A stretch of DNA of 62,975 nt from Rhodospirillum sp. (GCA_013822765.1 PNKY01000018.1:1-62975), one strand, 5' to 3'. Numbered from the stretch's first letter, positions 1 to 8,611 are shown. Notes: generated by a model not told the origin, from the sequence alone. A program made the numbers and translations.

Positions 1-247
1 TCAGAGCCTGGAACAGCTCGACGATCTGATCGCCAAGCTGGGATAGCAAGGTGCCGCTATCCAGTCAGGAGGGCCGTAGTTGCGGTAGCCTTCGACGAAG
101 CGCTGGCGCAATTCCTTCTTGCAACGCAACTTGAGCAATCATGTCCGCTAAGTGCCACTTGCGAACATTGTGCCGATTGAGCCAAGGCTCGGTGTGGTCC
201 TGTCGTAGGATCAGCGGAAGGGTTTGGTTGCACTTTGGAAGGGGCGG
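1..247. other. window edge with possible gene remnants
   Basis: No complete gene is seen. On the + strand, bases 2-46 read as the tail of an open frame ending in a stop (last residues LDDLIAKLG), which may be the C-terminus of a gene starting outside the window. On the - strand a short stretch near 60-130 reads LRQRFVEGYRNYG without an obvious start, possibly a remnant. Neither is long enough to name. The last 20 bases hold the ribosome-binding site (GGAAGGGG) of the following gene. Confidence 0.3.
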
Positions 248-790
248 ATGCGTATCATCGGTCTAGCAATCATCGTCTTTTGTTCCAGCGCCGTATGCGC
301 CATCGCGGATCCGGTGACCTTCACTGATGAAGCACACCACGTTTCCTTTGCCTATGACGTGGAGCGCTGGAAACCGTCGCCGAAGAAGGGCGGTTCGCAA
401 GTCCTACATACCGTGGTCTGGACTGATCTCGGTGGGAAGATCCTCGCCACCTGCAAGCTGCAGGCCGCCGAAATGGACCATGCCCGCGGGGTTCACGCCT
501 CAAAGAGCATCCTGACGGACGCCATGCTGATGGTGCTGAGGGAGCGCGAACCCAAGGTCGAGCTTGTCTCCAGCACGGAAGCCAGGGCGGACAGCCTCGA
601 AGCGCTTCACAACGTTTGGCGGGTTCCAGGGCCAGAATCGCCCATCCTCATAGACGGCATGCTGACCTACCGCGGCACGACGATGATCAATCTTGACTGC
701 ATGTACCCAGAGAGCCCCATCGCTGATGATACTCACGGGATAACGCGCGAAATCGCCGCCATCCTCGGCAGCCTCAAAATCGAACGCTAA
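248..790 (+). CDS. hypothetical exported protein (180 aa)
   Basis: The protein begins MRIIGLAIIVFCSSAVCA, a Sec signal peptide with a probable cleavage after VCA or AIA, so it should be periplasmic. The rest is a single soluble domain with a WKP motif near the new N-terminus and two cysteines (TCKL, LDCMY) that could pair. No family was recognised. The in-frame ATG at 248 was preferred over the upstream one at 224 because GGAAGGGG sits just ahead of it and the signal peptide then begins at residue 1. The neighbour is convergent and 38 bases away, so the gene is probably monocistronic. Confidence 0.65.
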   Translation: MRIIGLAIIVFCSSAVCAIADPVTFTDEAHHVSFAYDVERWKPSPKKGGSQVLHTVVWTDLGGKILATCKLQAAEMDHARGVHASKSILTDAMLMVLREREPKVELVSSTEARADSLEALHNVWRVPGPESPILIDGMLTYRGTTMINLDCMYPESPIADDTHGITREIAAILGSLKIER

Positions 791-828
791 CGCGCGCGCT
801 CTTTGCGAAACGCCGGGAGAGGTCTCCC

Positions 829-1548
829 TCAAGGGCCTAGCAACACGTCTCTCGCTTGATTGATCTTGGCGGCGAGATAGTCGGATCCGCCATGGTCCGG
901 ATGCAATTTCATCATCAGGCGACGGTGGGTCTCGCGAATCTCCGCGTCGCTCGCTGTCGGCGGGAGGCCAAGCACCGCGAATGCTTCCTCGCGCGTCATG
1001 ACGGCCGAAGCACGTTTCGGCGACGCGTCATCGGATGATTGCTGGCCGGATTCTATTTCCCGCCAGGTCGCGCCGTGGATCCGATCGAGATAGGCCTCGA
1101 TCAGCGGCACGCCCTGCGGGTCGTCCGCGATACAGTCCGCCCGCACTTCGAGGAGCTGCTCAAGCGTCAGCTTGCTGAGAAGCTGGTCGCGATGACGGCC
1201 GGCGAGCACCAAGCCATCGAGCGCGCCGCTGTCGTGGTCGAGCGCCATGCGGAGATACTTCGTTTCGATTCGCGAGCTCTTCCCGCGCGGCTGGTTGAGC
1301 GGCACGCCAAAGTCGGGCCACAACGCGCGCCATCGCAGGGTCAAGGGCAGGATCGCTCCGATGCCGACCAACATGTATCCAAGCGGCAGCCGCAACAACA
1401 GGAGCACAGCGCCGAGTATCGCCGAGACGATCGCAGTGCGCCGGACCGCGCGGGTCAAGCTGGCCGGGCTCGCCGATGCGTAGATCCGGAGCAGGAGGAC
1501 GGTGCCGAACAAGGCGAGGAGTCCGAGCAGAAGATAGGCCATGACCAT
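829..1548 (-). CDS. membrane-anchored J-domain (DnaJ-like) protein
   Basis: A 239-residue protein with two hydrophobic segments at about residues 4-22 and 40-70, a linker, and a C-terminal J domain from about residue 180. The J domain starts REEAFAVLGL and carries the HPD tripeptide at 216-218 that stimulates Hsp70 ATPase. This order (membrane segment first, J domain last) is that of TIM14/DjlA-type co-chaperones rather than DnaJ itself; there is no G/F region or zinc-finger domain. It should recruit DnaK to the cytoplasmic face of the inner membrane. It follows the VWA-like gene by 12 bases on the same strand, so the two are likely co-transcribed. Confidence 0.8.
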   Translation of the reverse strand: MVMAYLLLGLLALFGTVLLLRIYASASPASLTRAVRRTAIVSAILGAVLLLLRLPLGYMLVGIGAILPLTLRWRALWPDFGVPLNQPRGKSSRIETKYLRMALDHDSGALDGLVLAGRHRDQLLSKLTLEQLLEVRADCIADDPQGVPLIEAYLDRIHGATWREIESGQQSSDDASPKRASAVMTREEAFAVLGLPPTASDAEIRETHRRLMMKLHPDHGGSDYLAAKINQARDVLLGP

Positions 1549-1560
1549 GGAGCTGCCCGG

Positions 1561-2280
1561 CTATGACTTCGGAACCTGCCGTGCGAGCAGCAGGGTCGCA
1601 CCGCCGGCCCGCCGGCTGTAGTCTTCGAGCGCCACTCTGCCGCCCGCGGCGTAGACTGCGACCGCGCTGAGAAGTTCGCGCAGCTGCTGTGCACTGTTGG
1701 CGTCAAACCGACAATAGGCGCCGCGCGTCAGGTGAGCGATCTGGCGGAAGGCTTGCTCTGCCTTCGGATCGCTGCCTTCGTGAAAGATGAACACCGGTAC
1801 GCCGAGCAGGCCAAGCTCGCCTGCCTGATGGCAAAGCGCGTCGACGTCTTCCTCCATGCAATCGCCGATGAACACGACCGCATTGACCTTCTGGCGCTTG
1901 GTCTCGGCGATGGCAAATCGCAGGACCTTCTCGATCTGTGTCTTGCCGCCGCGGCAGGTGACGGCGGTCATGTGCTTCAGGAGCGCTGCGGCGCTGTCGA
2001 ACCAGGCACTGGCTTTGCACTCGCCAAGGCCACGGTAGAACACGAGCTGGATATCGAGGCCGCCGAGCGCCGCAGTCTCCCTGAACATCTCTCCCTGGAT
2101 GTGGCAGGCCTGGTCCCAGGTCGGCTGCCGGCTTGCGGTCGCATCGAGGGCGAACATCAGCCGGCCGCGCTGGTCCGCTGCCGGCCGGGCCGCTGGCGTC
2201 GCCGCCAACCGCCTGAGGAAGGCATCCACCTCCGTGCCGGTCGCCGGCTGTCCGGGCAGCTTGTTTCGATCACCTGTCAT
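1561..2280 (-). CDS. VWA-like domain protein, partner of the J-domain gene
   Basis: A 239-residue soluble protein when started at MTGDRNKLPG (2280); an upstream in-frame ATG at 2394 would add a low-complexity Arg/Pro-rich stretch. The region around residues 40-130 has the von Willebrand A pattern: LMFALDATASR resembles a metal-site strand with D-x-T/S-x-S, followed by helix-strand alternation and VVFIGDCMEEDV. No signal peptide is seen. The downstream J-domain gene lies 12 bases away, suggesting a joint role. The VWA call rests on pattern only. Confidence 0.65.
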   Translation of the reverse strand: MTGDRNKLPGQPATGTEVDAFLRRLAATPAARPAADQRGRLMFALDATASRQPTWDQACHIQGEMFRETAALGGLDIQLVFYRGLGECKASAWFDSAAALLKHMTAVTCRGGKTQIEKVLRFAIAETKRQKVNAVVFIGDCMEEDVDALCHQAGELGLLGVPVFIFHEGSDPKAEQAFRQIAHLTRGAYCRFDANSAQQLRELLSAVAVYAAGGRVALEDYSRRAGGATLLLARQVPKS

Positions 2281-2662
2281 TGTCGGCGCTCGGCTCGACC
2301 TCTCGCCTTGGGTGTCGGTCCAACCCGCCGTCGGCTTCGATCGCCGGATGGCGGGCGTTCGGGGCAGCAACATCGCGCAACCCAGAGCCCGCATATCGCT
2401 GGAAGGGCGGCCGTCGCGGCAACTCTGTTGATCGTCTGGAGCATTCTAAGAGGGAACAGCATCCACTGTATATTGGCGAGAAAGGCAGCGGCTTGTAGGG
2501 GGATTCCACGCCCCCGACCGCACATCGCGAACCTACTGCGCCTGCTGGAGTTGCCCGAAATGATCGCAGTCGCCGCCCCGACAGGTCAGCTCCGCTCGCA
2601 ACGGACAGTTGTCTGCCGTGTTCAGAATGATGCAACGCGGAGCATCGCCTGCCGGAGGCATC
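2281..2662. other. intergenic region between divergent genes
   Basis: About 380 bases between the VWA-like gene (leftward) and the small lipoprotein gene (rightward). Open frames here look like shadows with Arg-rich translations. It must hold the promoters of both flanking genes; no clear -35/-10 pair or operator was found. GGAGG at about 2653-2657 is the ribosome-binding site of the lipoprotein. Confidence 0.4.
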
Positions 2663-2809
2663 ATGAGATCTGCGATCGTCGCCATACTGCTTGTCGCGGT
2701 CTTATGCGGATGCTCGGCAAGTCATGGCCGGGTGCGAGAGCTGAATCCTGACTGCACCCAAGTCAGCGCCGAAGAGCAAGCGAAGGGCAATTGCATGCAT
2801 CGCACCTAG
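2663..2809 (+). CDS. small lipoprotein (48 aa)
   Basis: Translation begins MRSAIVAILLVAVLCGCSAS: a short basic start, a hydrophobic core and a lipobox ending in Cys (LCGC). The predicted mature protein is only about 31 residues, with two more cysteines. GGAGG with a short spacer precedes the ATG, which is why the start at 2663 is preferred to an upstream frame extension. It should be lipid-anchored in the envelope. Function unknown; small lipoproteins of this size are often entericidin-like, but no clear match is seen. Confidence 0.6.
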   Translation: MRSAIVAILLVAVLCGCSASHGRVRELNPDCTQVSAEEQAKGNCMHRT

Positions 2810-2895
2810 GCCATTCGGGTGATTGGCGTGAGGCGAACAAACGACTAGATCAATCTGGCAATAGGTTCGCTGCACGTCACCCAGAGAGCTCACTC

Positions 2896-3030
2896 ATGGC
2901 AGCCACAACGCCGTCCCGCCCGACGATCCAACAGAGTGCGATCAGTGTAACCCTGCTGCTCATCGTTCCCGTCGGCATCCTTGCCCTGTGGCTCCACGAT
3001 CGATGGGCCGCGTTCAAAGTGCGCTTCTGA
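2896..3030 (+). CDS. small single-pass membrane protein (44 aa)
   Basis: The frame reads MAATTPSRPT, then a strong hydrophobic segment ISVTLLLIVPVGILALWL, then a basic tail HDRWAAFKVRF. This is the layout of a small inner-membrane protein with its C-terminus inside. GAGAG lies ahead of the ATG. A longer in-frame start at 2791 would overlap the preceding gene. No family is recognised, and the gene call rests only on the hydrophobic core and the ribosome-binding site. Confidence 0.4.
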   Translation: MAATTPSRPTIQQSAISVTLLLIVPVGILALWLHDRWAAFKVRF

Positions 3031-3169
3031 GGCAACCGCTGCGCAGCGCTCCGCCGCACGCCGCGACTTGTCAAAAGACAAGGACAGGCTTCTCAGTTCC
3101 ATTCAGCGGACATTCATCTTTGCCGCCGCAAGATGGCCGGATTGTGCACAGCACATTCCGAGCAAGGCA

Positions 3170-3418
3170 ATGTCACCAGATCAGAGTCCTGCGGGCACCC
3201 ATATTCAGATGATGGAGCGCCGCATCGAGCAGCAGGTCGAAGCGATCGAGCGTCTCAAGCAGTCAGGCCAGGATATTTCGGAAGCCGTTCGGCGCTTGTC
3301 CCTGCTGCAGCACGCGCTGAATGAGATGCGCATCCTTCTCGGCCAGCTTTCGCCGACCGAGCAGGACAACAAGAGGCCCGACAAGACGCGATCCACACCC
3401 GCCCGGGCGCTTTTCTAG
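3170..3418 (+). CDS. small helical (coiled-coil) protein, 82 aa
   Basis: The protein is almost wholly helical with heptad-like spacing: MERRIEQQVEAIERLKQSG, then AVRRLSLLQHALNEMRILL. It has no signal peptide or cysteine. The start MSPDQSPAG at 3170 is preceded by GAGCAAGGCA. It is the first of four consecutive small helical proteins (to 4503); the next, on the other strand, has a comparable heptad layout. Such proteins usually oligomerise or bind a partner, but nothing here identifies one. Confidence 0.55.
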   Translation: MSPDQSPAGTHIQMMERRIEQQVEAIERLKQSGQDISEAVRRLSLLQHALNEMRILLGQLSPTEQDNKRPDKTRSTPARALF

Positions 3419-3458
3419 AAAGCGCGCGTCAACGTCGAATTGCCGCGCCAGCGAGGAC

Positions 3459-3677
3459 TCAGCAGGCGCGCCCAGGCTCGGCTACTTCCCGCAGCGCGAA
3501 CCCAAGATACTTTTTTGTATGCGAGAGCGCGCTCTCAAGGGCGCGAAGCGTGCGCGTTGCCGCATTGGCATCCCGATTGTTGGCAACCAGGCCGTCGACC
3601 AAGGCGCCTTGCTGCGTCACGCGGGCTTCGAGTTGCGCGATATGCCGCCGAGCGGCGGATTCCATGGACCGGTTCAT
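3459..3677 (-). CDS. small helical (coiled-coil) protein, 72 aa
   Basis: Start at MNRSMESAARR (3677), with GGGGTGG ahead of it; the earlier in-frame ATG at 3728 adds a stretch without family character. The sequence AARRHIAQLEARVTQQGALV, then TRTLRALESALSHTKKYLG, suggests two helices with a loop. It resembles the gene at 3170-3418 in size and pattern (a Glu/Gln-rich first helix and a Leu-rich second helix with Arg before LxxLxxAL), and the two genes converge. Function unknown. Confidence 0.55.
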   Translation of the reverse strand: MNRSMESAARRHIAQLEARVTQQGALVDGLVANNRDANAATRTLRALESALSHTKKYLGFALREVAEPGRAC

Positions 3678-3854
3678 TCTACCACCCCAAGACAGTGACC
3701 CACGGGCTGGATTAGACCATGCGCGCACTGAACTGCGCGTTAACCTTCGGGGTTAACCGATGGTAAGGTTTGGCCGGCCGTTGTGTTGATTTGCGTACAG
3801 TTCCAACGGGCCGCGCCGAATCGTCCAGCGCGATCTGCGGCATGGCGGCACCGC

Positions 3855-4109
3855 CTACAGCGTCAGGTCCTTCAGGTCCTCGATCGCCTTCTGGATGCGG
3901 CGGGCGCGGTCGACTTGCCGCTCGCCGCCCGTCAGCTCCGCGGTGGTCTCGGCCAGCTTGCTGGCCAGCCGGAACACGGTCTCGATGTGCTGGTATCCGC
4001 CCGGGCTGGACTCCGCGATGCCCGCCAGATAGCTGACCAGCACCAGCTGGGTCGCTTCGATCTCGCCCGTCAGGTGTGCGAGCTGGATGTCGGTCTTCGA
4101 TGGCATCAT
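3855..4109 (-). CDS. small helical hypothetical protein, 84 aa
   Basis: Reads MMPSKTDIQLAHLTGEIEAT and ends KAIEDLKDLTL, helical throughout, with a Gly/Pro-containing turn (SSPGGYQH) in the middle. It lies 40 bases downstream of the gene at 4150-4503 on the same strand, so the two probably form an operon. There are no cysteines, signal peptide or membrane segment. No family is recognised. Confidence 0.5.
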   Translation of the reverse strand: MMPSKTDIQLAHLTGEIEATQLVLVSYLAGIAESSPGGYQHIETVFRLASKLAETTAELTGGERQVDRARRIQKAIEDLKDLTL

Positions 4110-4149
4110 GCGCTCCCGGGCAGTGCGCGCGCGGTCAGGAGGAAATTCT

Positions 4150-4503
4150 TCATTGCGGGAGAGGCCTGCCAGGCCGCCGCGGCATCAGGGCCGCGGTCAA
4201 CTGCGCGATGGTCTCGATCAGGATGGTCATGTCCTTCTGCAGGGCGGACAGCATTTGCCGTTCGCCGGCTGGAGTGGTCGCCGGATCCATCAGCGCGATG
4301 CGATCCGAGCTTTCGTTCAACTCGGCGAGCGCCACGATCAGCCTGCGGCGCCAGCGCATCGAGTCGGCCAGCACGACTACCGGGTCGCCGATCTCGCGCT
4401 TCCGTGCGGCGGCCGCGGCGGATTCCACCAGCGGCCGCACCTGGGCGATCAGCGCGCTGGATTGCTTGATCCTGTGCGCAAGCAAGGATTCGATATTGGA
4501 CAT
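4150..4503 (-). CDS. small helical hypothetical protein, 117 aa
   Basis: Starts MSNIESLLAHRIKQSSALIA, preceded by AGGA at a suitable distance. The sequence alternates amphipathic helices (VRPLVESAAAAARKREIGD, ALQKDMTILIETIAQLTAAL) and ends in a basic Arg/Pro-rich tail. It is first in a two-gene unit with 3855-4109. An overlapping frame (4106-4510) on the same strand is rich in Arg, Ala and Gly and is taken to be a shadow. Function unknown. Confidence 0.5.
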   Translation of the reverse strand: MSNIESLLAHRIKQSSALIAQVRPLVESAAAAARKREIGDPVVVLADSMRWRRRLIVALAELNESSDRIALMDPATTPAGERQMLSALQKDMTILIETIAQLTAALMPRRPGRPLPQ

Positions 4504-5117
4504 GATTCATCCTGTTCGAGGGGGGCGGTCGGAGAGGCCTCGCTCACCCGGCGCGCTTGAAATCCTTCCTCCGGTTGGTGCTGCAGGGGCGGTCGCTCTG
4601 GTCCATCACCGGGTCGTCACTCGCCCGGATCCTGACCTCACGGCCGCCCATGCAGGCCCGCTTGTGTTGTGCGGCTTGAACCGTGCCGCGTCGCGGGCTC
4701 TCCCAGAGCGAACGATGTTCCTCGCTCTGTCCCCGACTCGTTGCCGGCACACCTGCCGACGAATCCGTTGACGGCCTGGGCGCGCTTGGGCGCACCGGTC
4801 ATCGCCTCTGCTGTGGCGGCAGCCGAGCTGCTGGACATCCTCATCTCCGTTGATCGGTCGTCCGGCGGCCGAGCGCACGGGCGACTCGCCCCGTGTGATC
4901 GGGGCGACCATGCAGTGCAAACTGGGCAGTTTTGGGCGCCAGAGGGAGTAGCGTACGGTAAGCTACCTCCCATTAGGTCGCTGATTTAATAAGGAATTAA
5001 CCGGCTGGACCCGTTTTGTTCGCGCGCCAGGCCGATTTCCGACATGGGACCCGCTACCGCCCCGTGCTACGCTCGTTTGGCGTATTTCCCGCTTTCAGCG
5101 CGACCCCCGGTTTGACC
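4504..5117. other. long non-coding stretch between divergent units
   Basis: About 610 bases without a convincing gene. Overlapping frames on both strands are Arg/Pro/Gly-rich shadows. A 35-codon frame on the - strand (4544-4651, MGGREVRIRASDD) is open but has no good ribosome-binding site. The part from 4950 to 5010 is the most AT-rich and ends TTTAATAAGGAATTAACC; it is the best place for the promoter of the gene at 5118. No operator was recognised. Confidence 0.4.
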
Positions 5118-6869
5118 ATGTCGAACCTCAACGAGGGCACTCAAGAACAGATCAGGAACGCTCTGGCACGAATACTGTCGAGCGAGGGGTTCTCTGCATC
5201 GGCGCGCAACCGGCGACTGCTGGAATATGTGGTGGGCGAGACGCTGGCGGGGCGGTCCGACCGGATCAAGGCCTATACCCTGGCGACGGTGGTGTTCGAG
5301 CGCGGGCCGGACTTCGACCCGCAGCTCGACCCGGTGGTCCGCCTGGAGGCGAGCCGCCTGCGCAAGGCGCTCGAGCACTATTACCTGACGGCGGGCAAGG
5401 ACGATCCGGTCCGCATCGACATCCCCAAGGGCTCCTATATTCCGGTGTTCGAGGCAGCGGCGGTGCCGCTGGCGGCTGAGCCCGCGCCAGCGATGCCGCG
5501 CGACCGCCGGGGCTGGGGTTGGCAACCATCGTCCCGGATGCCGGCGATGGCCGCGGCCGTGATCGCGGCGCTGGTCGTCGCAGTGTTGATCGTCCGGCCG
5601 GAGCTGGCGGGATGGCGATCAACGGCGCTGCAGGAGAGCGGCACGCCGGAACGCCGGCCGGCGATCTTCGTCCTGCCGTTCGAGAGCGGTGCGGATGCAT
5701 CGGGATCGAACCTCGCCTACGGGCTGACGGTCGGCGTCATCTCCGACCTGGCGCGGTTCAAAAACATCCTGGTCTATGGTGCGGAGACCACCTACGACGA
5801 CCGCAGCCATGCGCCCGCGGAACTCAACAAGACACTCGGCATCGACTACATCGTCGCCGGCAAGGTCGACACCGCGGGCGAGCGCTTCCGCTCCATCATC
5901 TCGCTGATCGAGGCCAAGTCGGGGCGCTACGTCTGGTCGGTGCGATCGGACGGCTCGCTGTCGGCCTCGGAGATCTTCCATCGCCAGGAAGAGATCGCAG
6001 GCCTGGTGGCGCGCAGCATCGCCCAGCCGTACGGCGTGCTGTTTAACGACCAGATCAAGGAGATCAAGGCCAAGCCGCCGGAACATCTGACCTCGTATGA
6101 GTGCGTGGTCGTCACCGAGCTGTACCGGCGCGAGCAAACGGTCGGCGATTTTCCGATCGCGCATGCCTGCCTCGCCCGAGCGTTGCGCGACGATCCGTTC
6201 TACTCGCAGGCCTATTCGACGCTCTCTCTGCTCTACTCCGACGAATACCGCATCGCCTTCGGCACCGATCGCACACGGCAGGATAATCGCCTGCCGGCGC
6301 TGGGTCTGGCGCAGGAGGCGATGAAGATCGATCCCAATTCCTCCAACGCGTTTCTTGCGCTGCATGCCGCCTACTGGCCGCTCAACAAGACCGCGGAGTC
6401 GTTCGCGGCGGCCGAGCAGGGCCTCGCGCTCAATCCCAATAACACGCAACTGCGCGCCGGCTATGGCGCGCGCCTGTGCCTGCACGGCGAATGGGACCGA
6501 GGCCTCGCCATGCTGCACGAAGCCTTCGCGATGAATCCGGCCTTGTCCGACGCCTACCGCTACATTCTGTCGCTCGATCACTACCGCAGCGGCGACTACG
6601 ACGGCGCGCTGCTGGAGGTGTCGCAGATCAACCTGCCGGACGACGTCTTCACCCAAGTGCTGCTTGCGATGGTGAACGGCGCGCTGAACGACCGGTCGGC
6701 GGCGCAGCAGGCCGTACAGCGCATCCAGGCGATGGCGCCGGACTTCAGCGCGCGCGCGATCGAGGGCTTTCGCGCCAACAATTTCGATGAGGAAATCATC
6801 GACGACATCGTGCAGGGACTGGCGCGCGCGGGACTGGAATTGAGATCGCCGCCCATCACCACACAGTGA
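5118..6869 (+). CDS. membrane TolB-like/TPR protein (adenylate-cyclase-associated type)
   Basis: A 583-residue protein. Residues 8-110 form a domain found at the front of many alphaproteobacterial TPR proteins (RNRRLLEYVV, ERGPDFDPQL, RLEASRLRKAL, IPKGSY). A membrane segment lies at about 142-160. A TolB-like segment follows at about 183-300 (AIFVLPFESGA, FKNILVYGAET), then several TPR-like helices to the end. No nucleotide-cyclase catalytic domain is present, although this N-terminal architecture often accompanies one. It probably senses or scaffolds at the inner membrane. Start at MSNLNEGTQE rather than 5016, where the domain begins. It has TolB-like relatives at 25552, 28650 and 31836 in this window. 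Confidence 0.75.
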   Translation: MSNLNEGTQEQIRNALARILSSEGFSASARNRRLLEYVVGETLAGRSDRIKAYTLATVVFERGPDFDPQLDPVVRLEASRLRKALEHYYLTAGKDDPVRIDIPKGSYIPVFEAAAVPLAAEPAPAMPRDRRGWGWQPSSRMPAMAAAVIAALVVAVLIVRPELAGWRSTALQESGTPERRPAIFVLPFESGADASGSNLAYGLTVGVISDLARFKNILVYGAETTYDDRSHAPAELNKTLGIDYIVAGKVDTAGERFRSIISLIEAKSGRYVWSVRSDGSLSASEIFHRQEEIAGLVARSIAQPYGVLFNDQIKEIKAKPPEHLTSYECVVVTELYRREQTVGDFPIAHACLARALRDDPFYSQAYSTLSLLYSDEYRIAFGTDRTRQDNRLPALGLAQEAMKIDPNSSNAFLALHAAYWPLNKTAESFAAAEQGLALNPNNTQLRAGYGARLCLHGEWDRGLAMLHEAFAMNPALSDAYRYILSLDHYRSGDYDGALLEVSQINLPDDVFTQVLLAMVNGALNDRSAAQQAVQRIQAMAPDFSARAIEGFRANNFDEEIIDDIVQGLARAGLELRSPPITTQ

Positions 6870-6871
6870 GT

Positions 6872-7354
6872 TCAGGCGAGGGCGATCACCGCCGCGATGC
6901 GGTTCGCGGCTTCATGCGCCGCCGCTTCTTCTTGGTAGCTTTCGATGCCGAGCGGCTGCTCGCGGCCGGCGCAGGGGATTGCGACGCGCCAGGTATCCGG
7001 CCCATCCGTTTCATGGACGCGCATCACCATCGGCGCGCCGAGGTCGCGGAACGGGTAGCGGCGGCTCCAGCGCAAACCGAAATCGGCGGCGCCGAGGTCG
7101 CGCAGCTCGCGCGCTGCGGGATCGATGATCACGGTGCGCTTCGGGCCGAGGATGGCGGCGGCGAGCAGCGCCAGGCCGAACGCGCCGACACCGAGCGCGA
7201 TGAGCCACATCGGCACCATGCCGAGCACCAACACCGGCACGCCGGGCCGGATCAGCAGGTCATAGGTCGGAAAGAAGCAGAACAATCCCGCGCCGGCGAC
7301 GAACCAGCGCAGGCCGATGCTCATGCTTTGGCGAAAGACCAGTGCCTCGGGCAT
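6872..7354 (-). CDS. hypothetical two-helix membrane protein
   Basis: A 160-residue protein with two close hydrophobic segments (WFVAGAGLFCFFP at about residue 17 and VLVLGMVPMWLIALGVGAF at about 41-60). A cytoplasmic domain rich in beta strands follows (RTVIIDPAARELRDL, RYPFRDLG), resembling the bacterial PH-like layout. It ends 3 bases from the convergent gene at 5118-6869. No family is certain. A start at the second Met (MSIGLRWF, 10 codons later) is equally possible. Confidence 0.55.
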   Translation of the reverse strand: MPEALVFRQSMSIGLRWFVAGAGLFCFFPTYDLLIRPGVPVLVLGMVPMWLIALGVGAFGLALLAAAILGPKRTVIIDPAARELRDLGAADFGLRWSRRYPFRDLGAPMVMRVHETDGPDTWRVAIPCAGREQPLGIESYQEEAAAHEAANRIAAVIALA

Positions 7355-7455
7355 CGGGCCACGCTATGACGCCTTCCTTAACGAAAGCGAAAGCAGTTCG
7401 GCATTGTCCAGGTGCGGCGTTCCCGGCACCATCGAGCGGTCTCAACTGTGGGGCC

Positions 7456-7983
7456 ATGACGATGCGATGGGTTCTCCTCGCGGGCGCGGCGGCTGCGATG
7501 CTGAGCGGCCCCGCATCGGCCGACCAGATTCTGACTCTCGGCCAGGTCGAGCGGGTCAACTGGCTGCTGCTGACCACCGATCCGCTCAATCCCGAAAGCG
7601 GAAAGCAGTGCGCGCTCAGCGGCTTGAAACTGCCGGAAGATCTCGGCCAGGTGCTGCAGCGGCTCGGCTTTCCCAAGGTGGTCGACGTGGCCGACGACCC
7701 GGACTTCCTGCTGCCGACCTTCACCTTCTATGCGGCGGCTGAGCCGGTGGCGGGCGCGCCGGCGCGCTGCGCCATCTCCGCCTATGCGACGCTGGAGATG
7801 CCGGCGCCGGGAGCGGAGTTCGGCTTTCCGCGCGTGGTGTTGTGGCAGACTCCGATGGCGGTCGCGGCGGCGGAGACCGGCGGCGATCAGCCCGGAGCGA
7901 TGGTGCGCTACACGCTGCAGGGCATGATCGAGGTCATGGTGCTCGGTTTCATCGGCGCGTGGAAGACCACGCGCGGCGAGTGA
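7456..7983 (+). CDS. hypothetical periplasmic protein
   Basis: From MTMRWVLLAGAAAAMLSG the protein has a clear signal peptide ending ASA-DQ, giving a mature periplasmic protein of about 150 residues. It contains two cysteines (KQCALSG, ARCAIS) that could form a disulfide, and it ends with an AAETGGDQ linker and a hydrophobic stretch MIEVMVLGFIGAW. The upstream frame extension to 7342 carries no signal and overlaps the divergent gene, so 7456 was chosen; the ATG two codons later is also possible. Function unknown. Confidence 0.6.
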   Translation: MTMRWVLLAGAAAAMLSGPASADQILTLGQVERVNWLLLTTDPLNPESGKQCALSGLKLPEDLGQVLQRLGFPKVVDVADDPDFLLPTFTFYAAAEPVAGAPARCAISAYATLEMPAPGAEFGFPRVVLWQTPMAVAAAETGGDQPGAMVRYTLQGMIEVMVLGFIGAWKTTRGE

Positions 7984-7989
7984 AGCCGC

Positions 7990-8508
7990 TTAGAGTTCGT
8001 TGCGGCGATGGCGCTCGTCGGCTTCGCGCCATTCCACCAGCTGGGTGAGGCTGATGGTGAGGTCGAAATAATCCTCGATCGACACGAACTGGTCGACCGC
8101 GGCGCCGCCCTTGCGCAGCGGGAACAGCCCGAACTCGTAGACGAAGCGGCCGCCGCTACGGGTCGGCGCATCGACCGCGCCGAACACCGGCCGGCGGGTG
8201 CGGTAGGCGGTGCGGTAGTGCTCGACCCACGGCTCGCTGGCGTCGGCCGGCAGCAGGTTGTCGAGATAGTGACCGGTGATGTCGTAGCCGGTCACCTCAA
8301 TGGCGCGGGTGCCGACCAGGCGATAGCGGATGCGGAACGGGTCGTGCTCGACGTCGACCACGAACATGTTTGGCAGCAATGGCTTGAGGTCGGCCGGGTC
8401 GAGGTCGGCGCGATCGGGGATGTCGCCGGCGCAGCGATCGAGCCACCAGCGGTGCAGGGTGCGGACCAGTTTCGACCGCACATCGGAGTCTGTCGTATAG
8501 GCAACCAC
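7990..8508 (-). CDS. PAS_5 (PF07310-type) domain protein
   Basis: The 172 residues match the stand-alone PAS_5 family common in Rhizobiales and Rhodospirillales: WWLDRCAGDIPDRADLDPAD, then LLPNMFVVDVEHDPFRIRYR, RLVGTRAIEVTGYDITGHYL and a C-terminal VSIEDYFDLTISL. The family is a single PAS fold without an output domain and is presumed to bind a small ligand or partner. It ends 6 bases from the stop of the exported-protein gene, and a terminator serving the next upstream gene separates it from that gene. Confidence 0.8.
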   Translation of the reverse strand: MVAYTTDSDVRSKLVRTLHRWWLDRCAGDIPDRADLDPADLKPLLPNMFVVDVEHDPFRIRYRLVGTRAIEVTGYDITGHYLDNLLPADASEPWVEHYRTAYRTRRPVFGAVDAPTRSGGRFVYEFGLFPLRKGGAAVDQFVSIEDYFDLTISLTQLVEWREADERHRRNEL

Positions 8509-8564
8509 GGGCGCAGCCTCAGTCTTTGCGCGATCCTATCAGCGGCGTCCTAACGAGGGATAAA

Positions 8565-8611
8565 GACCGGCCCCTCTACCCAAAGGCATGGGGGTCAGTC
8601 GGGGGCCGGTC
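8565..8611 (-). terminator. rho-independent terminator of the small lipoprotein gene
   Basis: A perfect 10-base inverted repeat (8565-8574 GACCGGCCCC and 8602-8611 GGGGCCGGTC) starts directly after the stop codon of the lipoprotein gene. Read on the - strand, the stem is followed by TTTAT, so it can end leftward transcription before the PAS_5 gene. Confidence 0.7.

Noticed and set aside
4106..4510. 134-codon frame overlapping the small helical gene
   Set aside because: Arg/Ala/Gly-rich; the gene at 4150-4503 in another frame is better supported by its start site.
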